64,000 bases of DNA from Rhodoferax sp. TS-BS-61-7 (GCF_002943465.1 NZ_PTQY01000004.1:369523-433522); one strand, 5' to 3'. Shown: positions 17,747-27,478, counted from the first letter of the stretch. The notes: generated by a model not told the origin, from the letters alone. Made by a program: numbers and translations.

Positions 17747-18760
17747 ATGGCCCACCGCCGTCTTGTTTTGAACCTGGCCCTTGCCACCGGCCTGCTGGCC
17801 GCTGCCGCCAGCAGCTTTGCCCAAAAGTCGGTCGAGCTGCTCAATGTGTCCTACGACCCGACGCGGGAGCTGTACGTGGAATTCAACGCCGCCTTTGCCA
17901 AACACTGGAAAGCCAAGACCGGCCAGGACGTGAGCATCAAACAAAGCCATGGTGGCTCGGGCAAACAGGCACGCTCCATCATCGACGGCCTGGAGGCCGA
18001 TGTGGCCACGCTGGCCCTGGCCGGCGACACCGACGCCGTGGCCAAAAACGGCGGCTGGATCAACAAGGACTGGCAAAAGCGCCTGCCGCACAACGCCTCG
18101 CCTTACACCTCCACCATCGTGCTGGCCGTGCGTGAAGGCAACCCCAAGGGCATCAAGGACTGGGACGACCTGATCCGCCCTGATGTGAAGGTGATTACGC
18201 CCAACCCCAAAACCAGCGGTGGCGCACGCTGGAACTACCTGGCGGCCTGGGAATTTGCCAAACGCAAGTTCGGCTCTGACGCCAAGGCCAAGGAATTTGT
18301 GACCAAGCTGTTTGCCAACGTGCCGATTCTGGACACCGGCGCGCGCGGCTCCACCATCACCTTTGCCCAGCGCAACCAGGGCGACGTGCTGATCGCCTGG
18401 GAAAACGAGGCCTATTTGCTGGAAAAGGAATTTGGCGCCAAGTTTGACGTCGTCGCCCCCAGCCTGAGCATCCTGGCCGAACCCGCGGTGGCCGTGGTGG
18501 ACAAAAACGTGGACAAAAAGGGCACCCGTGCCGTGGCCACCGCCTACCTGGAGTACCTGTACACCGAAGAAGGCCAGGACATTGCGGGCAAAAACTTCTA
18601 CCGCCCCGCCGTCTCGGCCAAGGCCCAGGCCAAGTACGCCAAGCAGTTCCCCAAGATCAACCTGTTCACCATCGACCAGGCCTTTGGTGGCTGGGACAAG
18701 GCAGACAAAGAGCACTTTGCCGACGGTGGCAGCTTTGACCAGATCTACACCAAAAAGTAA
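17747..18760 (+). CDS. sbp: Sulfate/thiosulfate ABC transporter substrate-binding protein (orphan)
   Basis: 337 residues from the ATG at 17747 with GGAG upstream. Signal peptide ends in SFAQ at about 26. Family signatures follow: [44 protein letters not shown] and [16 protein letters not shown]. The periplasmic protein binds sulfate or thiosulfate for CysTWA. No permease or ATPase is beside it; the only CysTWA set in the window is at 50.5-53.4 kb with its own binding protein. It is followed by ssuE. Confidence 0.92.
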   Translation: MAHRRLVLNLALATGLLAAAASSFAQKSVELLNVSYDPTRELYVEFNAAFAKHWKAKTGQDVSIKQSHGGSGKQARSIIDGLEADVATLALAGDTDAVAKNGGWINKDWQKRLPHNASPYTSTIVLAVREGNPKGIKDWDDLIRPDVKVITPNPKTSGGARWNYLAAWEFAKRKFGSDAKAKEFVTKLFANVPILDTGARGSTITFAQRNQGDVLIAWENEAYLLEKEFGAKFDVVAPSLSILAEPAVAVVDKNVDKKGTRAVATAYLEYLYTEEGQDIAGKNFYRPAVSAKAQAKYAKQFPKINLFTIDQAFGGWDKADKEHFADGGSFDQIYTKK

Positions 18761-18761
18761 G

Positions 18762-18816
18762 CAAATTGGCCTCTAGCCCATATGGATCCTGCGCAAGCAG
18801 CTCCTAATTTCATAGC
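18762..18816 (-). repeat. Dispersed 55-bp repeat, copy 3
   Basis: Minus-oriented copy beginning one base after the sulfate-binding stop codon and ending 25 bases before ssuE. On the plus strand: CAAATTGGCCTCTAGCCC, then GCGCAAGCAGCTCC, then ATTTCATAGC. Confidence 0.88.
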
Positions 18817-18841
18817 AAAATCACCTCAGGGAGCGTTTTTC

Positions 18842-19432
18842 ATGTCGGTTCTTTTGATTGCAGGCAGCCCCTCGGAGCGCTCGCGCACCGCCGCCCTGCT
18901 GGAGGCTACGGGCCAACGGCTGGAGGCGCGTGGTGTGCAGGTGGACCGGCTGCGCGTGCGGGACCTTTCCCCCCAGGCGCTGCTGCTGGCCGATTTTGGC
19001 CACCCTTCCATTAGCCAGGCTGCGGGCCAGGTGGCGCGGGCGGACGTGGTCATCGTCGCCACGCCGGTCTACAAGGCGGCTTACAGCGGCGTGCTCAAGG
19101 TGTTTTTGGACCTGCTGCCGCAGGACGGTTTTAAAAACAAGGTGGTGTTGCCCCTGGCCACCGGCGGCAGCCCGCACCACATGCTGGCGCTGGACTACTC
19201 GCTGCGCCCAGTGCTGCAGTCGCTGGGGGCCAAACACATCCTGCCCGGCATCTACGCCACCGATGCGCAGGTTGCAGTGTCGGAAAGCGGCATTTACCAG
19301 GTGGGCACCGACATCGGGCGCCGGCTGGACGACGCCGTGAACACCCTGGTGACCGAAACCCTGCAGCCCGGCCTGGCCATCGCCGCCCGGTTTGCGCCAG
19401 TGGCGTTTTCGCAGGTGCAGTACAGCTCCTAG
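18842..19432 (+). CDS. ssuE: NADPH-dependent FMN reductase SsuE
   Basis: 196 residues; the ATG at 18842 has AGGGAG nine bases upstream, and a longer reading would begin inside the repeat. Flavodoxin-like fold with the FMN phosphate loop GSPSERSR at 8-15 and ATPVYKAAYSGVLKVFLD, the signature of SsuE. It supplies reduced FMN to alkanesulfonate-type monooxygenases; the nearest such enzyme is the LLM-class gene at 20.9-22.3 kb. It lies between the orphan sulfate-binding protein and a molbindin gene on the same strand. Confidence 0.9.
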   Translation: MSVLLIAGSPSERSRTAALLEATGQRLEARGVQVDRLRVRDLSPQALLLADFGHPSISQAAGQVARADVVIVATPVYKAAYSGVLKVFLDLLPQDGFKNKVVLPLATGGSPHHMLALDYSLRPVLQSLGAKHILPGIYATDAQVAVSESGIYQVGTDIGRRLDDAVNTLVTETLQPGLAIAARFAPVAFSQVQYSS

Positions 19433-19467
19433 GCCCAACCTCTTATTTACTTTTTTCAGGAATCCCC

Positions 19468-19683
19468 ATGTCCATCCAAGCCATCAACGTACGCAACCAG
19501 TTCAAAGGCAAAGTCCGCGAAATCATCCGTGGCGACGTCGTCTCCGAGATCGACGTCGAAACCCCCTGGGGCATCGTCACCTCGGTCATCACCACCCGCT
19601 CGGTCGACGACCTGCAACTGCAGATCGGCTCCGACGTCGTGGCCCTGGTCAAATCCACCGAAGTGTCCATCGCCAAGCTGTGA
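19468..19683 (+). CDS. Molbindin-type TOBE/Mop domain protein
   Basis: 71 residues forming a single Mop domain: NVRNQFKGKVREI, then DVVSEIDVETPWGIVTSVIT and the terminal VVALVKSTEVSIAKL. Molbindins bind molybdate (or tungstate) oxyanions in the cytoplasm. Its place after ssuE and a sulfate-binding gene is unexpected but fits an oxyanion theme; a link to sulfate/molybdate balance is only a guess. Confidence 0.88.
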   Translation: MSIQAINVRNQFKGKVREIIRGDVVSEIDVETPWGIVTSVITTRSVDDLQLQIGSDVVALVKSTEVSIAKL

Positions 19684-19755
19684 TCTGAGGGGGGCTGCGC
19701 GAGCCGCTAAGCTAGGCCGGTTGTCAACCACCGCGCCCGCCCAGCATCGCCCCCC

Positions 19756-20052
19756 ATGTCCAAGATCGGCTTTCTCGTCATCGCCTTCACCGCGCTGGTG
19801 CTCATGGTGTTATCGGTATGGCGCGAACGCCGCAGCGAGGGGTGGCGCAGCCGAGGCCTGTGCCACCAATGTGGTGCCCACCTGGGAGCGGACGCCAAGT
19901 CCGTTCCACTTCGCATCATGAGCCGCGGCAATACGGTGCGTATCTGCGGCGGCTGCGCCAAAGAGCGACACATTCAGCGCTGGATGTTGGCCAGCTTCGC
20001 GCTGGTGGCGCTCATCGCACTGGCCATTTGGTGGTCGCTGCAACGCAGCTAA
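19756..20052 (+). CDS. Small membrane protein with a cytoplasmic or external zinc ribbon (hypothetical)
   Basis: 98 residues, not recognised. Transmembrane helix at about 4-22, a middle region with C36-x2-C39 and C64-x2-C67 that looks like a zinc ribbon, and a second helix at about 76-94. Good codon use and position between molbindin and a convergent PilZ gene support a real gene. No function can be given. Confidence 0.6.
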   Translation: MSKIGFLVIAFTALVLMVLSVWRERRSEGWRSRGLCHQCGAHLGADAKSVPLRIMSRGNTVRICGGCAKERHIQRWMLASFALVALIALAIWWSLQRS

Positions 20053-20057
20053 TCCGT

Positions 20058-20843
20058 CTACACCACCGACTGGGGCCGTTCGATCATGTGTTGGTAGACC
20101 ATGCTCTGCAGCAGCATCTGGTCGTTGGGGTCCAGCGCTACAAACTGCAGGCCAAAGTGGGCCAACGAGGTGCCGCTTTGTTTGAGCGTCTCATCGTCAA
20201 ACACCGTGCGCACCATAGCCGCCACAGACAGTTCGGCCTCTATGTTGTGGAGCTTGAGCTTGAAGCTGAGCCGCAGGGTGTCACCGGTCTCGGCCATGGT
20301 GCGCCGCCCGTCCAGCAAGGCGCCATTGGCACTTAAATTGGAAATCACGGCGGTGTGTTCGGTCGTGTCGCCCTGTTCGGCGCGAACCTTCACGATGATT
20401 TTGGTTTTGACACGGGCGGCCTTGCGGATCACGGTGCCCTGGATTTTTTTGGGGAAGGAAATGTGCAGGTAGCTGTAGGGCACCCGGCACACCCGCTGCA
20501 CATCGCAGGCAAAACCAAACGCGTTCTGGCCCGAGAAGACCCGCATGATGAGCTGGTCGCCAGGCATCACCTGCATGGGCACACTGCCGCCCGTGGTGGG
20601 CGCCGTGATCAGCAAACTCTGGTCTTGCAGGTACCCAATCAGCTTGACCGGGCTGCGCTCGGTAGAAACCGTGGCGGGGGGCTGCACCTGCAGGCGGTCG
20701 CCCACCTTCAGGTTCATGGCGTCAAAAGGGAAGGTTTCCTGTGGCGTGCTGCCCGCGGCTTCTGCCGTGGTCTGGCCCTCATCGCGACTCTCAGACGGTG
20801 CGTCTGCCCCCCAATCGCGCGGCTCAACTTGCAAGCTATTCAT
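20058..20843 (-). CDS. YcgR-like PilZ domain protein (flagellar brake type)
   Basis: 261 residues. An N-terminal YcgR-type beta domain (about 45-135) precedes a PilZ domain with the cyclic-di-GMP motifs R140-x3-R144 and N169-x-S-x2-G174. Proteins of this layout slow flagellar rotation or alter surface behaviour when cyclic-di-GMP binds. No flagellar genes are nearby, so its target is unknown. The arginine spacing matches functional binders. Confidence 0.85.
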   Translation of the reverse strand: MNSLQVEPRDWGADAPSESRDEGQTTAEAAGSTPQETFPFDAMNLKVGDRLQVQPPATVSTERSPVKLIGYLQDQSLLITAPTTGGSVPMQVMPGDQLIMRVFSGQNAFGFACDVQRVCRVPYSYLHISFPKKIQGTVIRKAARVKTKIIVKVRAEQGDTTEHTAVISNLSANGALLDGRRTMAETGDTLRLSFKLKLHNIEAELSVAAMVRTVFDDETLKQSGTSLAHFGLQFVALDPNDQMLLQSMVYQHMIERPQSVV

Positions 20844-20901
20844 CGTGTGTGGTGTGAAGTGGGTCTACACAACCACTGTACGCGAGGAATAGCCTCCGCG
20901 T

Positions 20902-22254
20902 TTACGCCGCCTTTTGTTTGCGCACGGTGAACTGGTTCACCGGCCGCTCCAGCCCCAGGTTCTCGCGCAGCGTGCTGCCTTCGTATTCGGTGCGGAACAG
21001 GCCGCGGCGCTGCAGCTCGGGGATGACGAGGTCCACAAAATCGTCCAGCGATTCGGGCAACACGGGCGGCATGACGTTGAAGCCATCGGCCGCGCCGTTC
21101 TCAAACCAGCTTTGGATCTCGTCGGCAATCTTCTCGGGCGTGCCCACCACCACCCAGTGGCCACGCGCACCGGCCAAATATTCGTAGAGCTGGCGCACGG
21201 TGAGCTTGTCGCGGCGGGCCAGTTCCAGCACCACATGGGCGCGGCTGTTGCGTCCAATGGGGGGCTGAGGAATATAGGGTGGCGGTGCGTCCAGGTCCCA
21301 TTTCGATAGGTCTTCACCCGGCCAGAACGGCGCAATGGTGCTCAGGCCTACGCTGGGGTGAATCAGCTTTTGCAATGCTGCCCACTTGGCATCGGCCTCT
21401 TCCTGCGTGCGGCCCACCACGGGCGAGATGCCGGGCAGCACCAGCAATTGTTCGGGCCGGCGGCCGTACTTGGCCAGGCGGCCTTTCACGTCGCTGTAGA
21501 ACGCTTTCGCCTCGGCCAAGCTGGTCCACGCGGTAAAGATGGCTTCGGCGGTGGCGGCAGCCAGTTCTTTGCCGGGCTCGGACGAGCCGGCCTGCACGAT
21601 GACGGGGTAACCCTGGGGCGAACGTTCGATGTTGAGCGGGCCTTTGACCTTCAGGTGTTTGCCCACGTGGTTCAGCGTGTGCAGCTTGGCAGGGTCAAAG
21701 TACACGCCGCTGGCCGGGTCGCGGCTGAAGGCGTCGTCTTCAAAACTGTCCCACAGACCCTTCACCACATCGACAAACTCGTGGGAGCGTTCGTAGCGGG
21801 TTTCGGGGTCGGGGTGTTTGTCCAGGCCAAAGTTGCCGTGCACGTTTTCGGCGCTGGTGGTCACCACGTTCCAGGCTGCACGGCCCTTGCTGATGTGGTC
21901 CAGCGAGGCAAACTTGCGTGCCAGCAAATACGGGTCTTCGTAGGTGGTGGAGGCGGTGGCCACAAAACCAATGTGTTTGGTCACCGCGGCCAGCGCGGCC
22001 CATAGCGTCACCGGCTCAAAGTGCGAGACCCGGCCCTGGCGGCTGAAGGCCTCGTCATCGCCCTCAAACCAGAGGCCCGGGCTGTCGGCTACAAACACCT
22101 GGTCGAACAGACCGCGCTCGGCGGTTTTGGCGACTTCGATGTAGTGGTCAATGTTGGTGCCGGAGTCGATTTGTGACCCGGGGTGGCGCCAGGCGGCGAT
22201 GTGGTGGCCCGTGGCCATGATGAATGCGCCCAGGCGCAGTTGGCGTTGTGACAT
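20902..22254 (-). CDS. LLM-class FMNH2-dependent monooxygenase (NtaA/SnaA/DszA type)
   Basis: 450 residues with family marks FMATGHHIAAWRHP at the start, a DPYLLARKFASLDHISKGRAAWNVVT block, and SPQGYPVIVQAGSSEPG. Members (DszA, DmoA, SnaA, NtaA) oxygenate organosulfur or amine substrates with FMNH2 from a separate reductase. Here it is the last gene after a sulfonate-type ABC transporter and near ssuE, so an organosulfur substrate such as a sulfone or sulfide is likely. True SsuD is shorter and belongs to another branch. Confidence 0.85.
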   Translation of the reverse strand: MSQRQLRLGAFIMATGHHIAAWRHPGSQIDSGTNIDHYIEVAKTAERGLFDQVFVADSPGLWFEGDDEAFSRQGRVSHFEPVTLWAALAAVTKHIGFVATASTTYEDPYLLARKFASLDHISKGRAAWNVVTTSAENVHGNFGLDKHPDPETRYERSHEFVDVVKGLWDSFEDDAFSRDPASGVYFDPAKLHTLNHVGKHLKVKGPLNIERSPQGYPVIVQAGSSEPGKELAAATAEAIFTAWTSLAEAKAFYSDVKGRLAKYGRRPEQLLVLPGISPVVGRTQEEADAKWAALQKLIHPSVGLSTIAPFWPGEDLSKWDLDAPPPYIPQPPIGRNSRAHVVLELARRDKLTVRQLYEYLAGARGHWVVVGTPEKIADEIQSWFENGAADGFNVMPPVLPESLDDFVDLVIPELQRRGLFRTEYEGSTLRENLGLERPVNQFTVRKQKAA

Positions 22255-22308
22255 GACAGTTCCTTGTAGGTATGAAGATGTGAAAAGAAGCGGCCGGTGG
22301 GGCCACGG

Positions 22309-23148
22309 TCAGGTGTTGCCCGCGCCGGGCTTCCAGGCGGTCAGGCGGCGCTCGGTCACTTGCAGCAGCGCGTTAAAGACCACACCAATCAGCGTGATGG
22401 CGATGATTCCGAAGTACATGTCGGCAATCAAAAAGCTGTATTGCGCGTAGATGATGAGGTAACCCAAGCCCGACTTGGCGCCCACCATCTCGGCCGCCAC
22501 CAGCACCAAAATCGACGTCGCACTGGCCAGGCGGATACCCACAAAAATGGTCGGTACCGAGGCCGGCAAAATGACCTTGAGGAACAGTTGCCGCGCACTC
22601 GCCCCCATGGTGCGGGCCGACTTGATGAGCAGCGGGTCCACCTGTTTGACGGCGGCAATAGTGTTGAGCAACAGCGGCCAGGAGCAGGCGTAGACCACCA
22701 TGGCCACCTTGGATACCTCGCCAATGCCCAGCAACAAAATGAAGACGGGCAGCAGGGCCAAGGCAGCCGTGTTGCGCAACAGCTCGATGAGCGGGTTCAG
22801 GAAATGGCCCAGACTCCGGTACCAGCCAATCGCCAGGCCCAGCGGCACGGCGTACACCACGGCAATGGCAAAACCACCCGCAGCGCGCCCCACGCTGGCC
22901 GAGGTGTGCTGCCAGAGCTGGCCATTCAAAGCCAACGCCCAGCCCGCGGCCAGCACCTCGCTCAGCGGCGGAAAGAAGGCCGTGTCGGTCAACTCCAGCC
23001 GCGGGGCCAGCTCCCACCATGCGGCCAGCGCAATGATCAGCGCAGAACGCCAACCCAGGTTCAGCACCTGGCGCAGCACACGCAGCCATGGCGCGGGTGG
23101 GGCCAATACCAGCGGGGCGCTGCCCGCGGTCAACGAAACATCAGACAT
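22309..23148 (-). CDS. SsuC/TauC-type ABC transporter permease
   Basis: 279 residues from the ATG at 23148, with AGGAGA upstream. Six predicted helices and the docking loop SARTMGASARQLFLKVILP. It overlaps the ATPase gene by eight bases. Together with the ATPase and binding protein it forms a nitrate/sulfonate/taurine-family importer. Confidence 0.9.
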   Translation of the reverse strand: MSDVSLTAGSAPLVLAPPAPWLRVLRQVLNLGWRSALIIALAAWWELAPRLELTDTAFFPPLSEVLAAGWALALNGQLWQHTSASVGRAAGGFAIAVVYAVPLGLAIGWYRSLGHFLNPLIELLRNTAALALLPVFILLLGIGEVSKVAMVVYACSWPLLLNTIAAVKQVDPLLIKSARTMGASARQLFLKVILPASVPTIFVGIRLASATSILVLVAAEMVGAKSGLGYLIIYAQYSFLIADMYFGIIAITLIGVVFNALLQVTERRLTAWKPGAGNT

Positions 23149-23995
23149 GGAAACTCTCCTTGCGGGCGGGTAGGGTTGCGATACGGGCACGGCGCTGCTG
23201 ACGCGCAGCGGCCACCTCGTCGTGCAGCAGGGACCAGATTTGGTGACGCAGCTCGCCAAACAGGGGCAGCGAACGCACATCGGGCGTGTCGGCGCGCAGG
23301 GTGTCGGGAATGTCCACAATCTCTTTGATACGCCCGGGGCGCGATGTCATCACTGCCACGCGCTGGCCCAGCACCACCGCCTCGTCAATGCCATGGGTGA
23401 TGAACACAATGGTCTTGCCAGTGCGGTGCCAGATATCCACCAGCTCCTCTTGCAGGGTCTCGCGGGTTTGGGCATCCAGCGCGGCAAAAGGCTCGTCCAT
23501 CAGCAGCACCTCGGGCTCGTAGGCCAGGCTGCGGGCGATGGCCACGCGCTGCTTCATACCACCCGACATTTCGTGCGGGTAGTGGCGGGCAAAGGCGCTC
23601 AGGCCCACCAGGTCCAGGTAGGCGGCGGCCTTGGCACGGCGCTCGCTGCGGCCCAGGCCTGCAATCTCCAGGCCAAAGGCCACGTTGTCCAGGGCCGTGA
23701 GCCAAGGAAACAGCGCGTACTGCTGGAACACCACGCCCCGGTCCCGGGCCGGGCCGGTGATGGGTTTGCCATCAATCAGCACTCGGCCACTGGTGGGCAG
23801 CGTTAGCCCGGCCAACAGGTCCAGCAGCGTGGATTTGCCGCAACCGCTGGGGCCCACCAGCACCAGGAACTCGCCTGCACGCACATCAAGGCTGACGTTG
23901 TCCAGCGCCACAAAACGTTGGGCGGCCCCGCCCTCTTCGGCGCGCACCGTGAACTCCTTGTGCACCTGCTCAAAACGGATCTTGGCGGTACTCAT
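23141..23995 (-). CDS. SsuB/TauB-type ABC transporter ATP-binding protein
   Basis: 284 residues from the ATG at 23995. Walker A GPSGCGKST, MSGGMKQRVAIARSL signature, LLMDEPFAALD Walker B and FITHGIDEAV are all intact. The start overlaps the binding-protein stop in an ATGA. Members of this group drive sulfonate, taurine or aliphatic sulfate ester uptake. Confidence 0.9.
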   Translation of the reverse strand: MSTAKIRFEQVHKEFTVRAEEGGAAQRFVALDNVSLDVRAGEFLVLVGPSGCGKSTLLDLLAGLTLPTSGRVLIDGKPITGPARDRGVVFQQYALFPWLTALDNVAFGLEIAGLGRSERRAKAAAYLDLVGLSAFARHYPHEMSGGMKQRVAIARSLAYEPEVLLMDEPFAALDAQTRETLQEELVDIWHRTGKTIVFITHGIDEAVVLGQRVAVMTSRPGRIKEIVDIPDTLRADTPDVRSLPLFGELRHQIWSLLHDEVAAARQQRRARIATLPARKESFHV

Positions 23996-25005
23996 TTGGC
24001 AGCTACCTTGGCGCCATTGGCGTAGGGATTGAAGGCGTTGGTGTACAGGTCGGTCGGTTTGATCTGGCCGGCCTTCACGATCTGTTCCTTCACCAGCCAG
24101 TCGATCCAGACCTGCAGGTCTTTGTCCAGCACCAGCCCACCTGTGGACGGCACCCCCGTGCTCTTCCAGTACTGGATGGCATCGGCGCTCTCGGCACGGC
24201 CACGCGCCTTGATGATTCCTTCGAACGTGCTGCGTACTTGGAGCGCCGGTGTGACACGCGCCCACTCGATGGCGCGGGCAATCGCACTCACCAAGTGTTT
24301 GGACGCCTTGGGGTTTTGTTCGATGAACTTGGTGCGCAGCACATAAGAGCCTGCGGTGAAGTTGCCAAACAGGTCGCGGTCGGTGAACAGCGGGCGGATG
24401 CCGCCACGCTCCAGCGCCTTGTCGCGCAAGATGCCGCCCAGCGTGGTCACCTCTACCTGGTTTTGGCGCAGGGCCTGCTCACCTGTCACCGGTGGGGTGA
24501 TGACGAAGGTGACCTGTTTGGCCTCTTCGTCCGTCACCTTGTTGCGCTCCAGGTACTCGCGCACGATGAAGTCGTGGTGCGCGCCCAGGGTGTTCATGGC
24601 CACCTTCTTGCCCAGCAGGTCGCGGGCGGTTTTGATGGGGCTGTCGTTCTTGACGTAGTAGCCGCTCCAGGTGTTGTCGTCCACGCCGTAGTAACCAATC
24701 ACCGCTTTCACCGGCGCCCGCTTGGCAATCAGCTTGACCAGCGCGCCGTTAAAGGCGCCACCAATGTCAATGTCGTTGGTCACCACCGCCTGCACGTCTT
24801 GCGGGCCACTGATGGTGTTGCCCACCCACTTGGGCTTGAGGGGGGCCAGGTAGCCCAGATGGTCGGCCAGTTCGATCCACACCACGGTGCCCACGCTGCC
24901 CTGGTAACGGATCTCCGAGACCTCCAGAGCATCTTGGGCCCACGCGGTGGCGCTAAAGCCGAGTGCCACGGCTGTGGCAGTTAAAAGTTTGAAAAGTGGT
25001 CGCAT
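23992..25005 (-). CDS. SsuA-like ABC transporter substrate-binding protein
   Basis: 337 residues with a signal peptide of about 23 residues (ending AWAQ). The fold is the NMT1/SsuA type: IRYQGSVGTVVWIELADHLGYL at the start, GAFNGALVKLIAKRAPVKAVIGYY, and a KVAMNTLGAHHDFIV segment. First gene of the minus-strand operon SBP - ATPase - permease - LLM monooxygenase. It is divergent from an AtsK-like dioxygenase, so the substrate could be an alkyl sulfate ester or sulfonate. Confidence 0.87.
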   Translation of the reverse strand: MRPLFKLLTATAVALGFSATAWAQDALEVSEIRYQGSVGTVVWIELADHLGYLAPLKPKWVGNTISGPQDVQAVVTNDIDIGGAFNGALVKLIAKRAPVKAVIGYYGVDDNTWSGYYVKNDSPIKTARDLLGKKVAMNTLGAHHDFIVREYLERNKVTDEEAKQVTFVITPPVTGEQALRQNQVEVTTLGGILRDKALERGGIRPLFTDRDLFGNFTAGSYVLRTKFIEQNPKASKHLVSAIARAIEWARVTPALQVRSTFEGIIKARGRAESADAIQYWKSTGVPSTGGLVLDKDLQVWIDWLVKEQIVKAGQIKPTDLYTNAFNPYANGAKVAAK

Positions 25006-25224
25006 GCAAAGTCCTTATCGGTTGGTGATGGGAGTGCAGCGTAAAGACGGCACATGCCAACAACAACGAAGAAAAACACGCTTGCTTATGCGGGCTTGCG
25101 CAGCGCATATCGACATGCGAATTGGGCGCTTCGCAAGGGCGCACAGGCTTCCTACGATGGCAGCGCCTTCTCGCTTTTCTCTTTCTTGTTCTCCATTTCA
25201 ACGCTGTCTCACCAAGGAGTTTTC

Positions 25225-26151
25225 ATGTCTGCTGTCTTGCAACATCCCCACATCACCACCGCTGCTGCCATCGAGGTGCGCCCCCTGGCTGGCCGCATCG
25301 GCGCAGTCATCCACGGCGTGCGCCTCTCGGGCCAGTTGGCCCCCGCCACCTTTGCCGCCATCCACCAGGCGCTGCTCAAACACAAAGTCATTTTTTTCCA
25401 CGGCCAGCAGCACCTGGACGATGCCGAGCAGCAGGCCTTTGCCAGCCTGTGGGGCGATGTGGTGGCCCACCCCACCGTGCCCTCGCGCAACGGCACGCAG
25501 ATCCTGGAGCTGGACTCCAACCACGGCGGGCGCGCCAACTCCTGGCACACCGACGTGACCTTTGATGCGGACTACCCCAAGGTGTCGGTGCTGCGCGGGG
25601 TGACCATTCCCGAGTCCGGCGGCGACACGGTGTGGGCCAACACCGCCACCGCCTACGACGAGCTGCCCGACGAACTCAAGGCCCTGGCCGACCGCCTGTG
25701 GGCCGTGCACAGTAATGACTACGACTACGCAGCCACCCGCGTGGAACCCGATGACGCGGGTGCCAAACACTACCGGGAGGTGTTCCGCGCGCGCCTGATC
25801 GAAGCACAGCACCCATTGGTGCGTGTGCACCCCGAAACCGGTGAACGCACGCTCATTGCGGGCCACTTCATCAAACGCCTGGTGGGCTACAACACGCACG
25901 ACTCGGACCGCCTGTTCGAGGTCTTCCAGCACCACATCACGCGCCTGGAAAACACAGTGCGCTGGCAGTGGACCACGGGGGATGTGGCCATCTGGGACAA
26001 CCGCGCCACGCAGCACTACGCCATCAACGACTACGGCCACCAACACCGCGTGGTGCGCCGGGTAACCGTGCGCGGCGAGGTGCCCGTGTCGGTGGATGGC
26101 CGACGCAGCTTTGCGGTGGGCGGCAGCACGCAGACGGCGCAGACCGCCTGA
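25225..26151 (+). CDS. atsK: Fe(II)/2-oxoglutarate alkylsulfatase (AtsK-like, TauD family)
   Basis: 308 residues from the ATG at 25225, with AAGGAG six bases upstream. Iron ligands H108 and D110 (SWHTDVTF) and H264 ([11 protein letters not shown]), and the co-substrate arginine near 275-279 are present; ligand numbers agree with those I recall for Pseudomonas putida AtsK. AtsK oxidises alkyl sulfate esters, releasing sulfate and an aldehyde. The aligned segments [15 protein letters not shown] and LWAVHSN-YDYA also favour AtsK over TauD. Divergent from the sulfonate-type ABC operon. Confidence 0.82.
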   Translation: MSAVLQHPHITTAAAIEVRPLAGRIGAVIHGVRLSGQLAPATFAAIHQALLKHKVIFFHGQQHLDDAEQQAFASLWGDVVAHPTVPSRNGTQILELDSNHGGRANSWHTDVTFDADYPKVSVLRGVTIPESGGDTVWANTATAYDELPDELKALADRLWAVHSNDYDYAATRVEPDDAGAKHYREVFRARLIEAQHPLVRVHPETGERTLIAGHFIKRLVGYNTHDSDRLFEVFQHHITRLENTVRWQWTTGDVAIWDNRATQHYAINDYGHQHRVVRRVTVRGEVPVSVDGRRSFAVGGSTQTAQTA

Positions 26152-27338
26152 TGCGCGGTTTTCTGGAACGCAACGCCTTCCTGCTGCGCTTTGCGCTGTT
26201 GTCCCTGTTTATGGGCATCAGCGTGGGCCTGGCCAAGTTCACCACCACGCTGTATGCGCTGGAGCTGGGTGCCCAGGGTTGGCTGCTGGCCGCCATGGCC
26301 GGCGCCCAGTCGGTGGGCATTGTGTTCACCAGCCTGCCCGTAGGCTTTTGGGTGGAACGTTTTGGCCCGGCGCGGTTGTTTGTGGCCGGCAGCTGGGCCA
26401 TGGGGGTGCTGTATGTGCTGATTCCGGCCGTGCCACACGCCTTCTATCTGTTGCTGCTCACGGCGCTCATCAGTTTTTTGATGCCGCTGCGGTTTGTCTC
26501 GCTCAACACCGTGTTCATGGTGGCGCTGGAGCGCCTGGGCCACGGCCGTGCGGGCTGGCAGCGTGGGGCCCATATGTCGGGCATGTTTTTGCTGGGGCCG
26601 GTGCTGGCGGCGGCGGCCATTCCGGTGCTGGGGCACGCGGGCAGCTACTGGCTCATTGGCGCCATGTTTTTTGCCACCGCCCTGCTGGCCGCCCCGGTGA
26701 TGAACCACCACCCGCAGGTGGCCACGGGCGGCGCCGCACGCGTGCCCATGTTGCAGGCGGTGCGCGCGCTGTGGCAGCTGCCCGAGGTGCGGGCACTGGC
26801 CGCGCAAGAGTGTGCGGTGCAGGCTGCGCATATGTACTACGCGTTCTACATCGTGGTCATCGCGGTGCAGCAGCTGGGGCTACCGGCCCTGGGCGCGGGC
26901 AGCCTGGTGGCGGTGCAAGGCGCCAGCTTTATTGCCGCGCTGATGGTGCTGGGCCCGGTGGTCGGCCGGTTTGGCCCACGTGCCACGGTGCTCAGCGGGG
27001 GGGCGCTGGCCGTGCTGGCGCTGCTGCTGTTGGCACTGGCGCAGCACATCGCGTGGCTGTGGGTGGGTGGCGCGCTGCTGGGCGTGGGCCTGGGGCTGCT
27101 GCAGATCCACACCCTTACGCAGTTTGCCCAGGTGGGCGCGCGGCTGGGCCGCGGCCGGGTGTCGGGCCTGAGCGCGCTGGCTGGGCCCAGCGGTGGCTTG
27201 GTAGGGGGATTGCTGGGCGGCACGCTGGGCGTGGTGGTGGGGCTGCAGACCGTGTTCTTGCTGTTGGTGCCGGTGTTTGCCGCCGTGGCCTGGGTTGCCT
27301 ACCGGCAGCCGGCACGGGCTCAGATGATTTCGGCGTAA
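26151..27338 (+). CDS. MFS transporter linked to the AtsK-like gene
   Basis: 395 residues, about twelve transmembrane helices, ATG at 26151 overlapping the preceding stop by one base (TGATG), so translation is coupled. MFS features include the loop GFWVERFGPARL between helices 2 and 3. Coupling with an alkylsulfatase suggests it handles a substrate or product of that reaction; import of sulfate ester or export of a by-product are both possible. Substrate not determined. Confidence 0.82.
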   Translation: MRGFLERNAFLLRFALLSLFMGISVGLAKFTTTLYALELGAQGWLLAAMAGAQSVGIVFTSLPVGFWVERFGPARLFVAGSWAMGVLYVLIPAVPHAFYLLLLTALISFLMPLRFVSLNTVFMVALERLGHGRAGWQRGAHMSGMFLLGPVLAAAAIPVLGHAGSYWLIGAMFFATALLAAPVMNHHPQVATGGAARVPMLQAVRALWQLPEVRALAAQECAVQAAHMYYAFYIVVIAVQQLGLPALGAGSLVAVQGASFIAALMVLGPVVGRFGPRATVLSGGALAVLALLLLALAQHIAWLWVGGALLGVGLGLLQIHTLTQFAQVGARLGRGRVSGLSALAGPSGGLVGGLLGGTLGVVVGLQTVFLLLVPVFAAVAWVAYRQPARAQMISA

Positions 27339-27420
27339 GGAATCAATTTCTTGTTCTTTTGAGTTTTGAGGGACTCCCCGTAGAGTCAGAGCCTCACCGG
27401 CCATCTGGCCCTCATTTACA

Positions 27421-27478
27421 AGCCAAATTGGCCTGTAGCCCCCGCGGAATATGCGCAAGCAGCTTCTGTTTTGATAGC
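27421..27478 (-). repeat. Dispersed 55-bp repeat, copy 4 (leader of cysB)
   Basis: Full copy ending six bases before the cysB ATG, so the ribosome-binding part of the cysB leader lies inside the repeat. Plus-strand reading: GCCAAATTGGCCTGTAGCC, then ATGCGCAAGCAGCTTCTG, then TTTTGATAGC. Confidence 0.88.

Noticed and set aside
18782..18841. Upstream ATG of ssuE
   Set aside because: It lies within repeat copy 3 and lacks a ribosome site; the ATG at 18842 is better.
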